This document shows positions 56,978 to 64,000 of a stretch of 64,000 bases of DNA, piece by piece. How positions within the stretch are numbered: the first letter of the stretch is position 1; every line of letters starts with the position of its first letter. Origin of the DNA: Gemmatimonadales bacterium (GTDB lineage: Bacteria > Gemmatimonadota > Gemmatimonadetes > Gemmatimonadales > GWC2-71-9); NCBI GenBank assembly GCA_020633775.1, contig JACKDA010000002.1, forward strand, positions 1-64,000. The letters run 5' to 3'. A program made the position numbers and the translations under genes. The notes beneath the pieces are model-generated. The model ran no database searches. It was not told where the DNA came from and saw only the letters and a list, made by a program, of their open reading frames with translations.

Positions 56978-57777
56978 TTGGCCCCCTTCCCGGCTGCGGC
57001 CTTCGCCAGCGCATCGGTCCGCTTGATCAGCTCGTCGGCAACCGAGAGGTAGCTCTTCGCGCCGACCGACTGCACGTCGTAGAGGAGGATTGGCTTCCCG
57101 AACGACGGCGCCTCGGCGAGGCGGACATTCCGCGGGATCAAGGTCCGGAAGACCTTCGCCCCGAAGTACTCCTTCGCCTCGGCCACGACCTGTTTGGAGA
57201 GGTTGAGGCGGTTGTCATACATCGTGAGCAGCACCCCGTCGATGCCGAAGCCGGGGTTGAAGTTCTGCTGGACGAGCCGGATGGTGTTCAGGAGCTGGGA
57301 AATCCCCTCCAGGGCGTAGTACTCGCACTGGATCGGGATGATCACGGCATCGGCGGCGGTCAGGACGTTGAGGGTGACGAGCCCGAGCGAAGGCGGACAA
57401 TCGATGAGGACGAAGTCGTAGTCGCCCCGGACAGGATCGAGCGCCTTCCGGAGCCGCCCCTCCCGATCGGCCCCGCCCACGAGCTCGAGCTCGGCACCGA
57501 CAAGGTCCTGCGTCGCGGGAACCACGTGGAGGAATGGGAGCTGCTCGTCCTGCCTGGCGACGTCGGAGATCGGGGCCCCATCGATCAGGACGTCGTAGAG
57601 GGAGGTCCCGACCTCGGCCTTGTCGAGCCCCACCCCCGACGTGGCGTTCCCCTGCGGGTCCGCATCGACGAGCAGCGTCTTCCGCTCGGCGATGGCGAGC
57701 GAGGCGGCGAGGTTCACGGCGGTGGTCGTCTTGCCGACCCCGCCCTTCTGGTTGGCGATCGCGATGATTCGAGCCAT
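56974..57777 (-). CDS. parA: Chromosome-partitioning ATPase ParA
   Basis: A 267-residue Walker-type (Soj/ParA) ATPase: deviant Walker A KGGVGKTT at residues 11-18, LLVDADPQGNATSGVGLD, and DFVLIDCPPSLGLVTLNVLTAADAVIIPIQCEYYALEGISQLL. It interacts with ParB and nucleoid DNA to segregate the origin region. The ATG at 57777 has AGGG five bases upstream; the leader otherwise contains the CTTCTCG repeats at 57787-57821. It heads a minus-strand chain that runs through parB and, with overlaps, down to 49406. Confidence 0.97.
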   Translation of the reverse strand: MARIIAIANQKGGVGKTTTAVNLAASLAIAERKTLLVDADPQGNATSGVGLDKAEVGTSLYDVLIDGAPISDVARQDEQLPFLHVVPATQDLVGAELELVGGADREGRLRKALDPVRGDYDFVLIDCPPSLGLVTLNVLTAADAVIIPIQCEYYALEGISQLLNTIRLVQQNFNPGFGIDGVLLTMYDNRLNLSKQVVAEAKEYFGAKVFRTLIPRNVRLAEAPSFGKPILLYDVQSVGAKSYLSVADELIKRTDALAKAAAGKGAK

Positions 57778-57786
57778 GGACCCTGA

Positions 57787-57821
57787 CGAGAAGCGAGAAG
57801 CGAGAAGCGAGAAGCGAGAAG
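57787..57821. repeat. CGAGAAG heptamer tract upstream of parA
   Basis: Five perfect 7-bp units in a row, followed by a partial CGAAG. It lies 10-44 bases upstream of the parA start on the minus strand (read there as CTTCTCG). The inverted counterpart (six units) is at 58016-58057. Confidence 0.85.
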
Positions 57822-57865
57822 CGAAGCAGCAATGTACGACGGCACCGACCGACGGGACAGCCCCC

Positions 57866-57879
57866 GTTTCACGTGCAAC
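57866..57879. promoter_or_regulatory. parS-like site 1
   Basis: GTTTCACGTGCAAC, one mismatch from the palindrome at 57914-57927. It lies 89-102 bases upstream of parA, the usual place for ParB-binding parS. Confidence 0.75.
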
Positions 57880-57913
57880 ACCCCGGCACCGCGGCGGCCG
57901 CCCAAAGAGCCTA

Positions 57914-57927
57914 GTTTCACGTGAAAC
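57914..57927. promoter_or_regulatory. parS site 2
   Basis: GTTTCACGTGAAAC, a perfect 14-bp palindrome matching the widely conserved bacterial parS core (GTTTCACGTGAAAC). It lies 137-150 bases upstream of parA. The two sites are 48 bp apart (start to start). Confidence 0.92.
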
Positions 57928-57987
57928 AGGACACACAAAATGGTGCGTGTGACCGCAAACCACTGTCAAATATAGACATACAAGAAA

Positions 57988-58008
57988 AGCCGGCCCACTC
58001 GGCCGGCT
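57988..58008 (-). terminator. Rho-independent terminator of the ABC exporter operon
   Basis: On the minus strand AGCCGGCC-GAGTG-GGCCGGCT (8-bp stem, 5-base loop) is followed by TTTTCTTG. It lies about 55-80 bases after the exporter permease stop at 58063, the expected place. Confidence 0.8.
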
Positions 58009-58015
58009 CTTCTCT

Positions 58016-58057
58016 CTTCTCGCTTCTCGCTTCTCGCTTCTCGCTTCTCGCTTCTCG
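58016..58057. repeat. CTTCTCG heptamer tract after the exporter permease
   Basis: Six perfect 7-bp CTTCTCG units ending six bases before the permease stop codon at 58063. It is the inverted partner of the tract at 57787-57821; between them lie the two parS sites and the terminator. Confidence 0.85.
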
Positions 58058-58062
58058 AAGAA

Positions 58063-59370
58063 CTACCCCGCCTTCACCCACCGGAAGATCTCGCCGAACG
58101 TCGGCTTCTTGCCGTACATCAGGATCCCGGTCCGGTAGATCCGACCGGCGAGCCAGGCGATCACCACGACGCCCACGACCATCCCGAACAGCGAGATCGC
58201 GAGTTCGACCGGACTCATCGAGCCCATCGCCCATTTCACGGGCGCGACGAACGGTGCGAAGAACGGGATGAAGGAGAAGACCGTTCCCATCGCCGCGTTC
58301 GGGTCATTGGTGACGCGGATCATGCCGAAGAACCCGATGATGATCGGGAGCATCACCGGCCAGATGAACTGCTGCATGTCCTGCATCGAGTTCACGAGCG
58401 ACCCGATCGTGGCATACATCGCACCGTAGATCAGGAAGCCCAGGGCGAAGTAGGCCAGGAAGATCACCAGCAAGTCGGCCGGGATCGGTGGGATCGCGAT
58501 CGCGTTCACGACGTCGGGATCCGCGCCGAACACCCCCGCGATCGTGCCGCGCTGCGAGGCCAGCAGGTACGCGCACAGCGCCCAGATCGACAGCTGCAGC
58601 AATCCCGTCAACCCGACGCCGACGATCTTGCCGAGCAGCATCTGGAACGGGGTGAGCGACGAGGCGAGCACCTCCATGATCCGCGAGGTCTTCTCCTCGA
58701 TGACCGACATCGCCGTCTGCTGGCCGTAGAGCAGGATCACGATGTAGAGCAGGAAGCCCATCGCGTAGGCGATCGCGAACGACGCCATCCCGCTCTGGCC
58801 GGTCGGCTTCCCGTCGCTGACGCGATCCGCGTCGAGTCGGGCCGGCACGAGCGCCTGCGCGACGACGGATTGATCCACCCCGGCACCATCCAGGCGCGCC
58901 CGCATCAGCACCCGGGAGAGGGTGCGCGAGAGGTCCTGCATCTGCTGGGGTGACCCGGCATTGCTGCCGAGGTAGTGCGCCGTGCCGGAGGTGTAGGTCT
59001 CCGGCGTGACGACGAGGACGCCCTCGAAGCCGTCGGGGCGCTCCTTCGCCGAGAAGCCGGTGAGTGCCACGAGGGAGTCGCGCACCGCATCGACTCGCCC
59101 GCCGGCGGGGACCATGGTGACCTCGAATCGCTGTTCGCCGTCACCGAGCCGCTCGCCACGGAGGCCGTCGTCGATGGCCGCGCCGAGCGACGTGCCGGTC
59201 CCGTCGACCAGGGCGATCCGGCTGCTGCGCTCGCCGCCACTCATCATCACGGCGGGGAGCACCAGCACGGCGATCAGGAAGATCGGCATCAGGAAGGTCG
59301 ACAGGATGAACGCGCGCGTGCGCACGCGCTCCATCAGCTCGCGCCGGATGACCGAGAGAACCTTGTTCAC
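58063..59370 (-). CDS. ABC-2 type exporter permease
   Basis: A 435-residue permease of the ABC-2/NatB-like class (YhaP/NatB fashion): N-terminal helix VRTRAFILSTFLMPIFLIAVLVLPAVMM, a large extracytoplasmic domain (about residues 45-200), then a cluster of membrane helices from SFAIAYAMGFLLYIVILLYGQQTAMSVIEEKTSRIMEVLASSLTPFQMLLGK, where the VIEEKTSRIMEVL stretch is a family hallmark. Likely Na+ or lipid/drug export; substrate unknown. GTG at 59370 overlaps the ATPase stop as GTGA. Confidence 0.9.
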   Translation of the reverse strand: MNKVLSVIRRELMERVRTRAFILSTFLMPIFLIAVLVLPAVMMSGGERSSRIALVDGTGTSLGAAIDDGLRGERLGDGEQRFEVTMVPAGGRVDAVRDSLVALTGFSAKERPDGFEGVLVVTPETYTSGTAHYLGSNAGSPQQMQDLSRTLSRVLMRARLDGAGVDQSVVAQALVPARLDADRVSDGKPTGQSGMASFAIAYAMGFLLYIVILLYGQQTAMSVIEEKTSRIMEVLASSLTPFQMLLGKIVGVGLTGLLQLSIWALCAYLLASQRGTIAGVFGADPDVVNAIAIPPIPADLLVIFLAYFALGFLIYGAMYATIGSLVNSMQDMQQFIWPVMLPIIIGFFGMIRVTNDPNAAMGTVFSFIPFFAPFVAPVKWAMGSMSPVELAISLFGMVVGVVVIAWLAGRIYRTGILMYGKKPTFGEIFRWVKAG

Positions 59371-60323
59371 GCCGCCACCTCCTCTCGCCGACCCGCGGTC
59401 GCGGCCTCGACGCCGACCTTCGCGATGAAGATCGCCTGCAGGGACGGGTCGACCAGCTCGAACCGCGTGAGCCCGACCCCCTCCCCGACCAGCGCCGCGA
59501 GCAGCGCCTCGGCTTCCGCGCCCGGCGCGAGTTCGACGTCGGCGGTCGCACCGTAGTCGTCGACGCTGGCCACCAACGATCGATCGGCCAGGACACGCGC
59601 CGCCTTCTCCTTCTCCCGACTGAACGTCAGCGCCACGTGCGTCCCCCCGAACTCCCGCTTGATCTCGGCGAGGGTCCCGTCGACCACCTTCTCGCCGCGG
59701 GCGATGATCACCACCCGGTCGCACATCCGCTCGGCCTGTTCCATGATGTGGGTCGAGAAGAGCACCGTCCGGCCCCGCTTGGCGATGTCGATCACCACGT
59801 CCTTCATCACCTGCGAGTTGACCGGGTCGAGGCCGCTGAACGGCTCGTCGAGGATCACCAGGTCGGGGTCGTGAAGCAGCGTGCCGGCGAACTGGACCTT
59901 CTGCTGCATCCCCTTCGACAGGTCCTCGACCTTCTTCTGGGTCCACTCGCCGAGCCCCAGGCGCTCGAGCCACTCGCCGGCGCGCTTGCGCGCCTCGCCG
60001 CGACTGATGCCCTTGGTCTCGCCGAGGAAGACCAGCTGATCGAGGACCTTCATCTTCTTGTAGAGCCCGCGTTCCTCGGGGAGGTAGCCCAGCTTGTCCG
60101 AGAGCGCCCGGGCGCCATGGGTCGTGCCGAAGAGCTCGACCCGGCCCTCATCGGCGAGGTAGATCTCCATGATCATCCGGATGGTGGTCGACTTCCCCGC
60201 CCCGTTGGGGCCGAGGAGGCCGAAGATCCCCCCGGCGGGAACCGTCATCGACAGGTTGCGGACCGCCGTGTGGCCGGCGAACCGCTTGGTCACCCCGTCC
60301 AGCAGGACAGCGGGTGCGGACAT
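59367..60323 (-). CDS. ABC exporter ATPase (NatA-like)
   Basis: A 318-residue ATPase. Walker A GPNGAGKST (residues 38-46), GYLPEERGLYKKMKVLDQLVFLGETKG, signature LSKGMQQKV, Walker B LVILDEPFSGLDP. The C-terminal regulatory domain (residues 220-318) is of the DUF4162 type found in NatA-like exporters. ATG at 60323 has GGAGAAGG about seven bases upstream; the -10 at 60442-60447 is a possible promoter. Paired with the permease that follows. Confidence 0.93.
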   Translation of the reverse strand: MSAPAVLLDGVTKRFAGHTAVRNLSMTVPAGGIFGLLGPNGAGKSTTIRMIMEIYLADEGRVELFGTTHGARALSDKLGYLPEERGLYKKMKVLDQLVFLGETKGISRGEARKRAGEWLERLGLGEWTQKKVEDLSKGMQQKVQFAGTLLHDPDLVILDEPFSGLDPVNSQVMKDVVIDIAKRGRTVLFSTHIMEQAERMCDRVVIIARGEKVVDGTLAEIKREFGGTHVALTFSREKEKAARVLADRSLVASVDDYGATADVELAPGAEAEALLAALVGEGVGLTRFELVDPSLQAIFIAKVGVEAATAGRREEVAA

Positions 60324-60441
60324 GGGCCTTCTCCAGGGATTGAGGTCAGCCCCATAGGACGCATCGGGGCGAGCAGTGTTTCGGGGAGAATCAACGTACG
60401 GCAGCCCACCGACGCCTCAAAGAGCACCAGCTCGAGCCGTT

Positions 60442-60447
60442 ACTATA
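60442..60447 (-). promoter_or_regulatory. Putative -10 box of the exporter operon
   Basis: Minus-strand TATAGT within an AT-rich patch (AAATGATGGTTCATATAG, 60442-60465) in an otherwise GC-rich gap, about 120 bases upstream of the ATPase start. The -35 is not clear. Confidence 0.35.
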
Positions 60448-60498
60448 TGAACCATCATTTATCGTTTTCGCGGGCTGCGACAGCCCCAAGAACCGTCG

Positions 60499-60771
60499 CT
60501 ATCCGTCGAATCGCTCCACCCCGGCGCACTCATCCTCAGGGACCACGTAGGTCCGGTGCTGGTCCGGTACGCCGAACTTCCGCAGCTTCGCGAGCCACTC
60601 CTCCCGGTCGCCGTCACCGGCCTCCAGGATGGCGACGTTCCGCATGACGACCCCTCGCGGCTGCCGCTCGTGCCAGCGGCCGACATAGGTGCGGCCACTC
60701 GTCCCGGCCACGACCACGGTGATGCCGTGCAGGTCGTCGTGACCGGGATGGAGCACCATGCCGTCGGCCAT
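60499..60771 (-). CDS. Small protein of unknown function
   Basis: A 90-residue protein: MADGMVLHPGHDDLHGITVVVAGTSGRTYVGRWHERQPRG in pieces, then VVMRNVAILEAGDGDREEWLAKLRKFG. A small beta-sheet followed by a helix; no known family recognised. Its start is one base overlapped with the bacilliredoxin stop (TGATG), so it is coupled to brx. Possibly part of a redox or iron-sulfur gene neighbourhood. Confidence 0.6.
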   Translation of the reverse strand: MADGMVLHPGHDDLHGITVVVAGTSGRTYVGRWHERQPRGVVMRNVAILEAGDGDREEWLAKLRKFGVPDQHRTYVVPEDECAGVERFDG

Positions 60772-61190
60772 CAGGAGACGGCCTCGATCTGGTCGCGGAT
60801 CACCTTGGAGAGGTCCTCGGGGTGACGCCCCTCGATCTGGTGCCGATGGATGAACCCGACCACCTCGCCGTCCTTGAGGAATGCGAACGACGGGCTCGAC
60901 GGCTGGTACTCGCCGAAGTACGAGCGGGCCCGGGCGGTGGCATCGAGGTCCTGGCCGGCGAAGACGGTGTAGAGATGGTCGAGGGACTTCCCCTCACCGG
61001 CGAGGGCCATCATCAGCGCCGGGCGGGCGCCGCCCGCGGCGCAACCACACACCGAGTTCACGAAGACCATCGCGGTACCCTGCATGTTGCCGAGGGCCTG
61101 GTCGACGTCCTCGACGGTGCGGAGTTCGGTGACACCGAGGCGAGTGACGTCCTCGCGCATCGGCTTGATCATCATTTCGGGGTAGGACAT
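60771..61190 (-). CDS. Bacilliredoxin (BrxA/BrxB, YphP family)
   Basis: A 139-residue protein with the hallmark CGC active site (Cys48-Gly-Cys50) in AMVFVNSVCGCAAGG, preceded by MSYPEMMIKPMREDVTRLGVTEL-like N-terminus. Bacilliredoxins reduce bacillithiol-mixed disulfides in Firmicutes and are found more widely. SPSFAFLKDGEVVGFIHRHQIEGR is the usual C-terminal part. It lies upstream of the 90-residue protein and downstream of sufU. Confidence 0.93.
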   Translation of the reverse strand: MSYPEMMIKPMREDVTRLGVTELRTVEDVDQALGNMQGTAMVFVNSVCGCAAGGARPALMMALAGEGKSLDHLYTVFAGQDLDATARARSYFGEYQPSSPSFAFLKDGEVVGFIHRHQIEGRHPEDLSKVIRDQIEAVS

Positions 61191-61235
61191 GGAGACTGGA
61201 CTCCCTGTTGGTGACGGTTGGAACAGGCGTGAGCT

Positions 61236-61290
61236 GTGAGTCCTGAGACGTGAGGGGTGCGAGCCGCCGACCTCAGGACTCAGGACTCAC
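61236..61290. terminator. Hairpin of GTGAGTCCTGAG repeats after sufU
   Basis: GTGAGTCCTGAG (61236-61247) is perfectly complementary to CTCAGGACTCAC (61279-61290), which overlaps the sufU stop codon at 61287. An adjacent second copy CTCAGGACTCAG lies at 61272-61283. A 12-bp stem after the gene may act as terminator or RNA stabiliser, although no T-run follows. Confidence 0.55.
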
Positions 61291-61715
61291 AACTCAATTC
61301 TCAACGCTTCCCGCAACGCATGCCACGGCATCGTCGCGCACTTGACGCGCATCGGATAGGCCGCAAGGCCCTGGAACACCTTCAACTTGCCGAGCGAGGC
61401 GTCGGCCTCGCGCTTCCCGGTGAGCAACGCCTGGAACCGGTCGGCAAGTTCCAGTGCCTCAGGGAGGGTGCGTCCACCGAGGGCGGTGGTCATCATCGAG
61501 GCCGACGCCTTGCTCACGGCGCACCCTCGTCCCTGGAAGCCGACCTCGGCGATCCGACCCTCCTCGTCGACGCGCAGCTCGAGGTGGACCTCATCACCGC
61601 AGAGCGGGTTGCGTCCGTCGGCCTGATGGGTCGGGGCCTCGAGCCGACGGAAGTTCCGCGGGCTCCGATCGTGCTCGATGATCACGCTCTGGTAGAGCTC
61701 GTCCATCGTGGCCAT
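61287..61715 (-). CDS. sufU: SUF iron-sulfur cluster protein SufU
   Basis: A 142-residue SufU/IscU-like protein. The zinc/cluster ligands Cys39-Asp41 (NPLCGDEV), Cys65 (GRGCAVSKAS) and Cys126 (VKCATMPW) are all present, and the extended loop between the second and third cysteines (LTGKREADASLGKL) marks SufU rather than IscU. It activates SufS as a sulfur-transfer partner. ATG at 61715 overlaps the SufS stop as TGATG, with MDELYQ at 61706 as alternative. Confidence 0.95.
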   Translation of the reverse strand: MATMDELYQSVIIEHDRSPRNFRRLEAPTHQADGRNPLCGDEVHLELRVDEEGRIAEVGFQGRGCAVSKASASMMTTALGGRTLPEALELADRFQALLTGKREADASLGKLKVFQGLAAYPMRVKCATMPWHALREALRIEL

Positions 61716-62944
61716 CAGGCGAACACCTGCCGGACCCGCCTGAGGCCGGCCGCGAGGGCCTCCAGGTCGGCGAGCGCGGTGTAGGGCGCGATCGAGGCCC
61801 GCACCGTGGCCGGAAGACCGAGCCGCCGGTGCAGCGGTTGGGTGCAATGATGCCCGGCTCGGACACAGATGCCGTCCTGATCGAGCAATGAGGCCACGTC
61901 GTGCGGGTGTGCCCCGTCGACCGTGAAGGTCAGGATCCCGACATTCCGATCGGGGACGGCGAGGCGGACGACACCACCGACCGCGTCGAGCAGCTCCCGA
62001 CCGGCCCGCCAGAGCGTCTCCTCGTGCGCGGCGATGGCCGTGCGATCCTGCGCACCGAGCCAGTGCACCGCCGCATCGAGCCCGATGACGCCCGCGATGT
62101 CGGGCGTGCCCGCCTCGAACTTGTGGGGGACCGGCGCAAAGGTCGTCCGCTCGAACGAGACATGGTCGATCATGTCGCCACCACCCTGCCAGGGCGGCAT
62201 CGCCTCGAGCAGCTCCCGCCGGCCCCAGAGCACGCCGACCCCGGTCGGCCCGAACAGCTTGTGGCCGCTGAAGCAGTAGAAGTCGGCACCGAGCGTGGTC
62301 AGGTCGACGGCGAGGTGGCCGACGGCCTGTGCCCCGTCGACCAAGACCGGGACCCCGGCGTTTCGCGCCATCGCGGCAAGCTCCGCGATCGGGTTGATCG
62401 TGCCGAGGGTGTTCGACGCGTGGACCACCGCGAGGAGGCGCGGGCCCTCGGAGAGCAGCCGTCGCGCAGCGTCGAGATCGAGCTCACCGCCGTCGGTCAC
62501 CGGGACCGGGACGGTGCGCGCGCCCGCGAGCTGCCACGGGACGATGTTGGCGTGGTGCTCCATCTCCGTGACGAGGACCCAGTCGTCCGGCCGCAGCGTG
62601 GGCCGGAGGAACGACTGGGCGACCAGGTTGATCGCCTCGGTGGTCCCCCGGACGAAGACGATCTCCTCGGGCGCGACGCCGCCGAGGAACGACGCGAGGG
62701 TCTCGCGCGCCCCGTCGTAGGCAAGGGTCGCCTGTTCCGAGGCCTGGTACACGCCGCGGTGGATGTTCGCGTTGGAGGTCTCGTAGAACCGCGTCATCGC
62801 GTCGAGCACCGCCTGCGGCTTCTGCGCGCTCGCCGCGGTGTCGAGATAGACGATCGGCTTGCCGCGCGAGGTGGTGCGCAGCATGGGAAACTCGGCCCGG
62901 AGGGGCAAGGCGGCCGGACCGAGCCCGATTCCGCTCGTCGTCAC
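61715..62944 (-). CDS. sufS: Cysteine desulfurase SufS
   Basis: A 409-residue class-V aminotransferase-fold desulfurase. LPLRAEFPMLRTTSRGKPIVYLDTAASAQKP starts the fold; His131 in EMEHHANI, PLP-binding Lys229 in CFSGHKLFGPTG, and the catalytic Cys367 in RAGHHCTQP are visible. It supplies persulfide sulfur to SufU for cluster assembly. TGATG overlap with SufU. A 274-base non-coding segment with strong inverted repeats separates it from sufD upstream on the minus strand. Confidence 0.97.
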   Translation of the reverse strand: MTTSGIGLGPAALPLRAEFPMLRTTSRGKPIVYLDTAASAQKPQAVLDAMTRFYETSNANIHRGVYQASEQATLAYDGARETLASFLGGVAPEEIVFVRGTTEAINLVAQSFLRPTLRPDDWVLVTEMEHHANIVPWQLAGARTVPVPVTDGGELDLDAARRLLSEGPRLLAVVHASNTLGTINPIAELAAMARNAGVPVLVDGAQAVGHLAVDLTTLGADFYCFSGHKLFGPTGVGVLWGRRELLEAMPPWQGGGDMIDHVSFERTTFAPVPHKFEAGTPDIAGVIGLDAAVHWLGAQDRTAIAAHEETLWRAGRELLDAVGGVVRLAVPDRNVGILTFTVDGAHPHDVASLLDQDGICVRAGHHCTQPLHRRLGLPATVRASIAPYTALADLEALAAGLRRVRQVFA

Positions 62945-63143
62945 GCGCGCACCATGACCCGCTGCGCGGCCGCAGGCGATCCGCGCCCGTCCACCGCGAT
63001 CCCAAGTGACGGCACCGCGGCTCGAGCGATCGCTCCGGGGTCATGGTGCGCGCGGAGACCTCCCCCCCGGGGTGCCCGTGGGGAGCCGGGGGGGCGGCGG
63101 CCCCGGAGCGCACGCTCGATGCGCGGCAGTGGCGCTTGGGATC
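62944..63143. repeat. Nested inverted repeats between sufD and sufS
   Basis: Two long inverted pairs. Pair 1: CGCGCGCACCATGACCC (62944-62960) with its exact complement (63038-63054), 17 bp, 77-base spacer. Pair 2: 62998-63040 with 63101-63143, about 33 of 43 bases complementary, spacer 60. The arms interleave rather than nest cleanly, so alternative folds are possible. No gene is visible. Could be a structured RNA leader or a decayed mobile-element end. Confidence 0.8.
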
Positions 63144-63218
63144 CCGGACCCTGCACGCGCATCGCTGTCGTGCGCGGAGTGGGCTGCCGGCCTCCCGCCG
63201 CGAGGGCCGGGCTGCCGC

Positions 63219-64000
63219 TCACCCCGTCATCTCGCCCAGCCGCGCGTGCACGTCGGCCTCGAGGGCCTTGCGCACCGTCGGCTGCAGGATCTCGGTCATC
63301 ACCTCCGCCGCGAACGCCCACACCAGCAGCTGCTCGGCCTGCGCGCCGGCGATCCCGCGCGACTGCAGGTAGTAGCGCTGCTGCTCGTTCAGCTTGCCGA
63401 TCGTCGCGCCGTGCGTGCAGCGGACGTCATCCGCGAAGATCTCGAGCTGGGGCTTGGTGTCGACCCGCGCGTCCTCGGAGAGCAGCAGGTTCCGGTTGGT
63501 CTGCTTCGCGTCGGTCTTCTGGGCGATCGGATCGACCAGCACCTTGCCGTTGAAGACCACCCGCGAGCGATCGTCGAGGACGCCCTTGTAGACCTCCCAC
63601 GAGTTGCAGTTCGGGTGGTCGTGGTGGATCGCCGAGTGGGTGTCGCTGACCTGCTCGCCGCGCGTCAGGGAGAGCCCGTAGAGCAGGGTCTCGATGTTCT
63701 CGTCGCTCAGGTGCGCGTGCAGGTTGTGGCGCGCCAGGTGGGCACCCATCGACAGGGCGAACGACCGGTAGTGCGAATCGCGCGCCTGGTCGACCGCGGT
63801 GAAGCCGACGTGCCAGGCCGCGTCGGTCTCGCGCTGGACCCGGATGTGCTCGACCGTGGCGTTCCGTCCGACGACCAGCTCCGCCACGGTCGTGGTGACG
63901 TGACGCTGCGTGGTCAGCGAGAGGTAGCTCTCGGTGATCGTCGCCCGCGCGCCCTCGCCCACCACCACGAGCAGCCGGGGCGCCAGCAGGGCATCCGCCG
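63219..64000 (-). CDS. sufD: SUF assembly protein SufD, C-terminal part (runs off window)
   Basis: Partial, about 260 residues visible, continuing past the right edge. ESYLSLTTQRHVTTTVAELVVGRNATVEHIRVQRE, then HNLHAHLSDENIETLLYGLSLTRGEQVSDTHSAIHHDHPNCNSWEVYKGVLDD (in pieces), and FADDVRCTHGATIGKLNEQQRYYLQSRGI. These are the conserved beta-helix and C-terminal motifs of SufB/SufD. The C-terminus VRKALEADVHARLGEMTG ends at 63219. The rest of the suf cluster (sufB, sufC) presumably lies upstream to the right. Confidence 0.93.
   Translation of the reverse strand, partial: ADALLAPRLLVVVGEGARATITESYLSLTTQRHVTTTVAELVVGRNATVEHIRVQRETDAAWHVGFTAVDQARDSHYRSFALSMGAHLARHNLHAHLSDENIETLLYGLSLTRGEQVSDTHSAIHHDHPNCNSWEVYKGVLDDRSRVVFNGKVLVDPIAQKTDAKQTNRNLLLSEDARVDTKPQLEIFADDVRCTHGATIGKLNEQQRYYLQSRGIAGAQAEQLLVWAFAAEVMTEILQPTVRKALEADVHARLGEMTG

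Noticed and set aside
57781..58062. Replication origin next to parS
   Set aside because: No DnaA boxes or AT-rich unwinding region could be recognised, and mnmG/rsmG/dnaA are absent from the window.
1..64000. tRNA, rRNA or insertion-sequence genes
   Set aside because: I saw no tRNA T-loop pattern with matching arms, no rRNA stretch and no transposase motif on either strand.

Overview
The window looks like chromosomal DNA of a high-GC, Gram-negative-type bacterium. There is no rRNA, tRNA or other phylogenetic marker, so taxonomy is inference only. Gemmatimonadota is my best guess, from the strong GC codon bias, the many exported lipoproteins (including several six-bladed beta-propeller lipoproteins with a G(R)xGxGPGE(Y/F) motif), Tat-exported sugar enzymes beside a GMC oxidoreductase, and a ParABS locus. 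Most genes lie on the minus strand, in tight chains joined by ATGA, GTGA or TGATG overlaps.

Layout. 0-5 kb: a lipoprotein, a penicillin-acylase-family hydrolase and small envelope proteins. 5.2-5.5 kb: the wreck of a mazEF-like toxin-antitoxin pair. 6.0-9.6 kb: visibly lower GC, a seven-gene minus-strand operon with three paralogous small secreted four-cysteine peptides, a CPFC DsbA-like oxidoreductase, a single-cysteine redoxin-like lipoprotein, a beta-propeller protein and a small secreted protein. I consider it the best candidate for an undescribed system. 9.8-12.3 kb: a four-gene two-component cassette whose upstream DNA shares a 21-bp element with the DNA upstream of the peptide operon. 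13.46-13.81 kb: a 17-copy, 21-bp minisatellite. 14-31 kb: ordinary accessory and envelope genes (VOC proteins, a TonB-type protein, a PKD protein, an LVIVD protein, GH20 hexosaminidase, DUF305, AraC regulator, MsrA).

31.5-35.7 kb is a sugar-oxidation locus: two Tat-exported TIM-barrel sugar isomerase/epimerase-like proteins, a GMC oxidoreductase and its gluconate-2-dehydrogenase-subunit-3-like partner. From about 34.2 to 43.6 kb almost every gene is broken by scattered small indels, yet each keeps the length of an intact family member. That stretch includes a complete TetR-MFP-RND-OMF efflux operon. This looks like locally poor sequence rather than real decay.

43.7-49.9 kb carries membrane and stress genes (SPFH, YbjQ, YegP, GlsB-like, nitroreductase, DUF6524, DUF4112, beta-propeller). 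49.9-57.8 kb is one minus-strand chain: parA, parB, a BMP-family binding lipoprotein, a Nif3-like protein, an ABC ATPase with two permeases (nucleoside-type importer), a beta-propeller and a VOC lipoprotein. Two parS sites sit upstream of parA. 58-60.3 kb is an ABC exporter pair. 60.5-64 kb has a bacilliredoxin and the SUF iron-sulfur genes sufU and sufS, with a partial sufD running off the right edge. A strongly self-complementary 200-bp stretch lies between sufD and sufS.

Dispersed intergenic repeats recur throughout: a roughly 110-bp palindromic element, 7-bp GAGAAGC tracts, and GACTCAGGACTCAC motifs. Many lie directly after stop codons.
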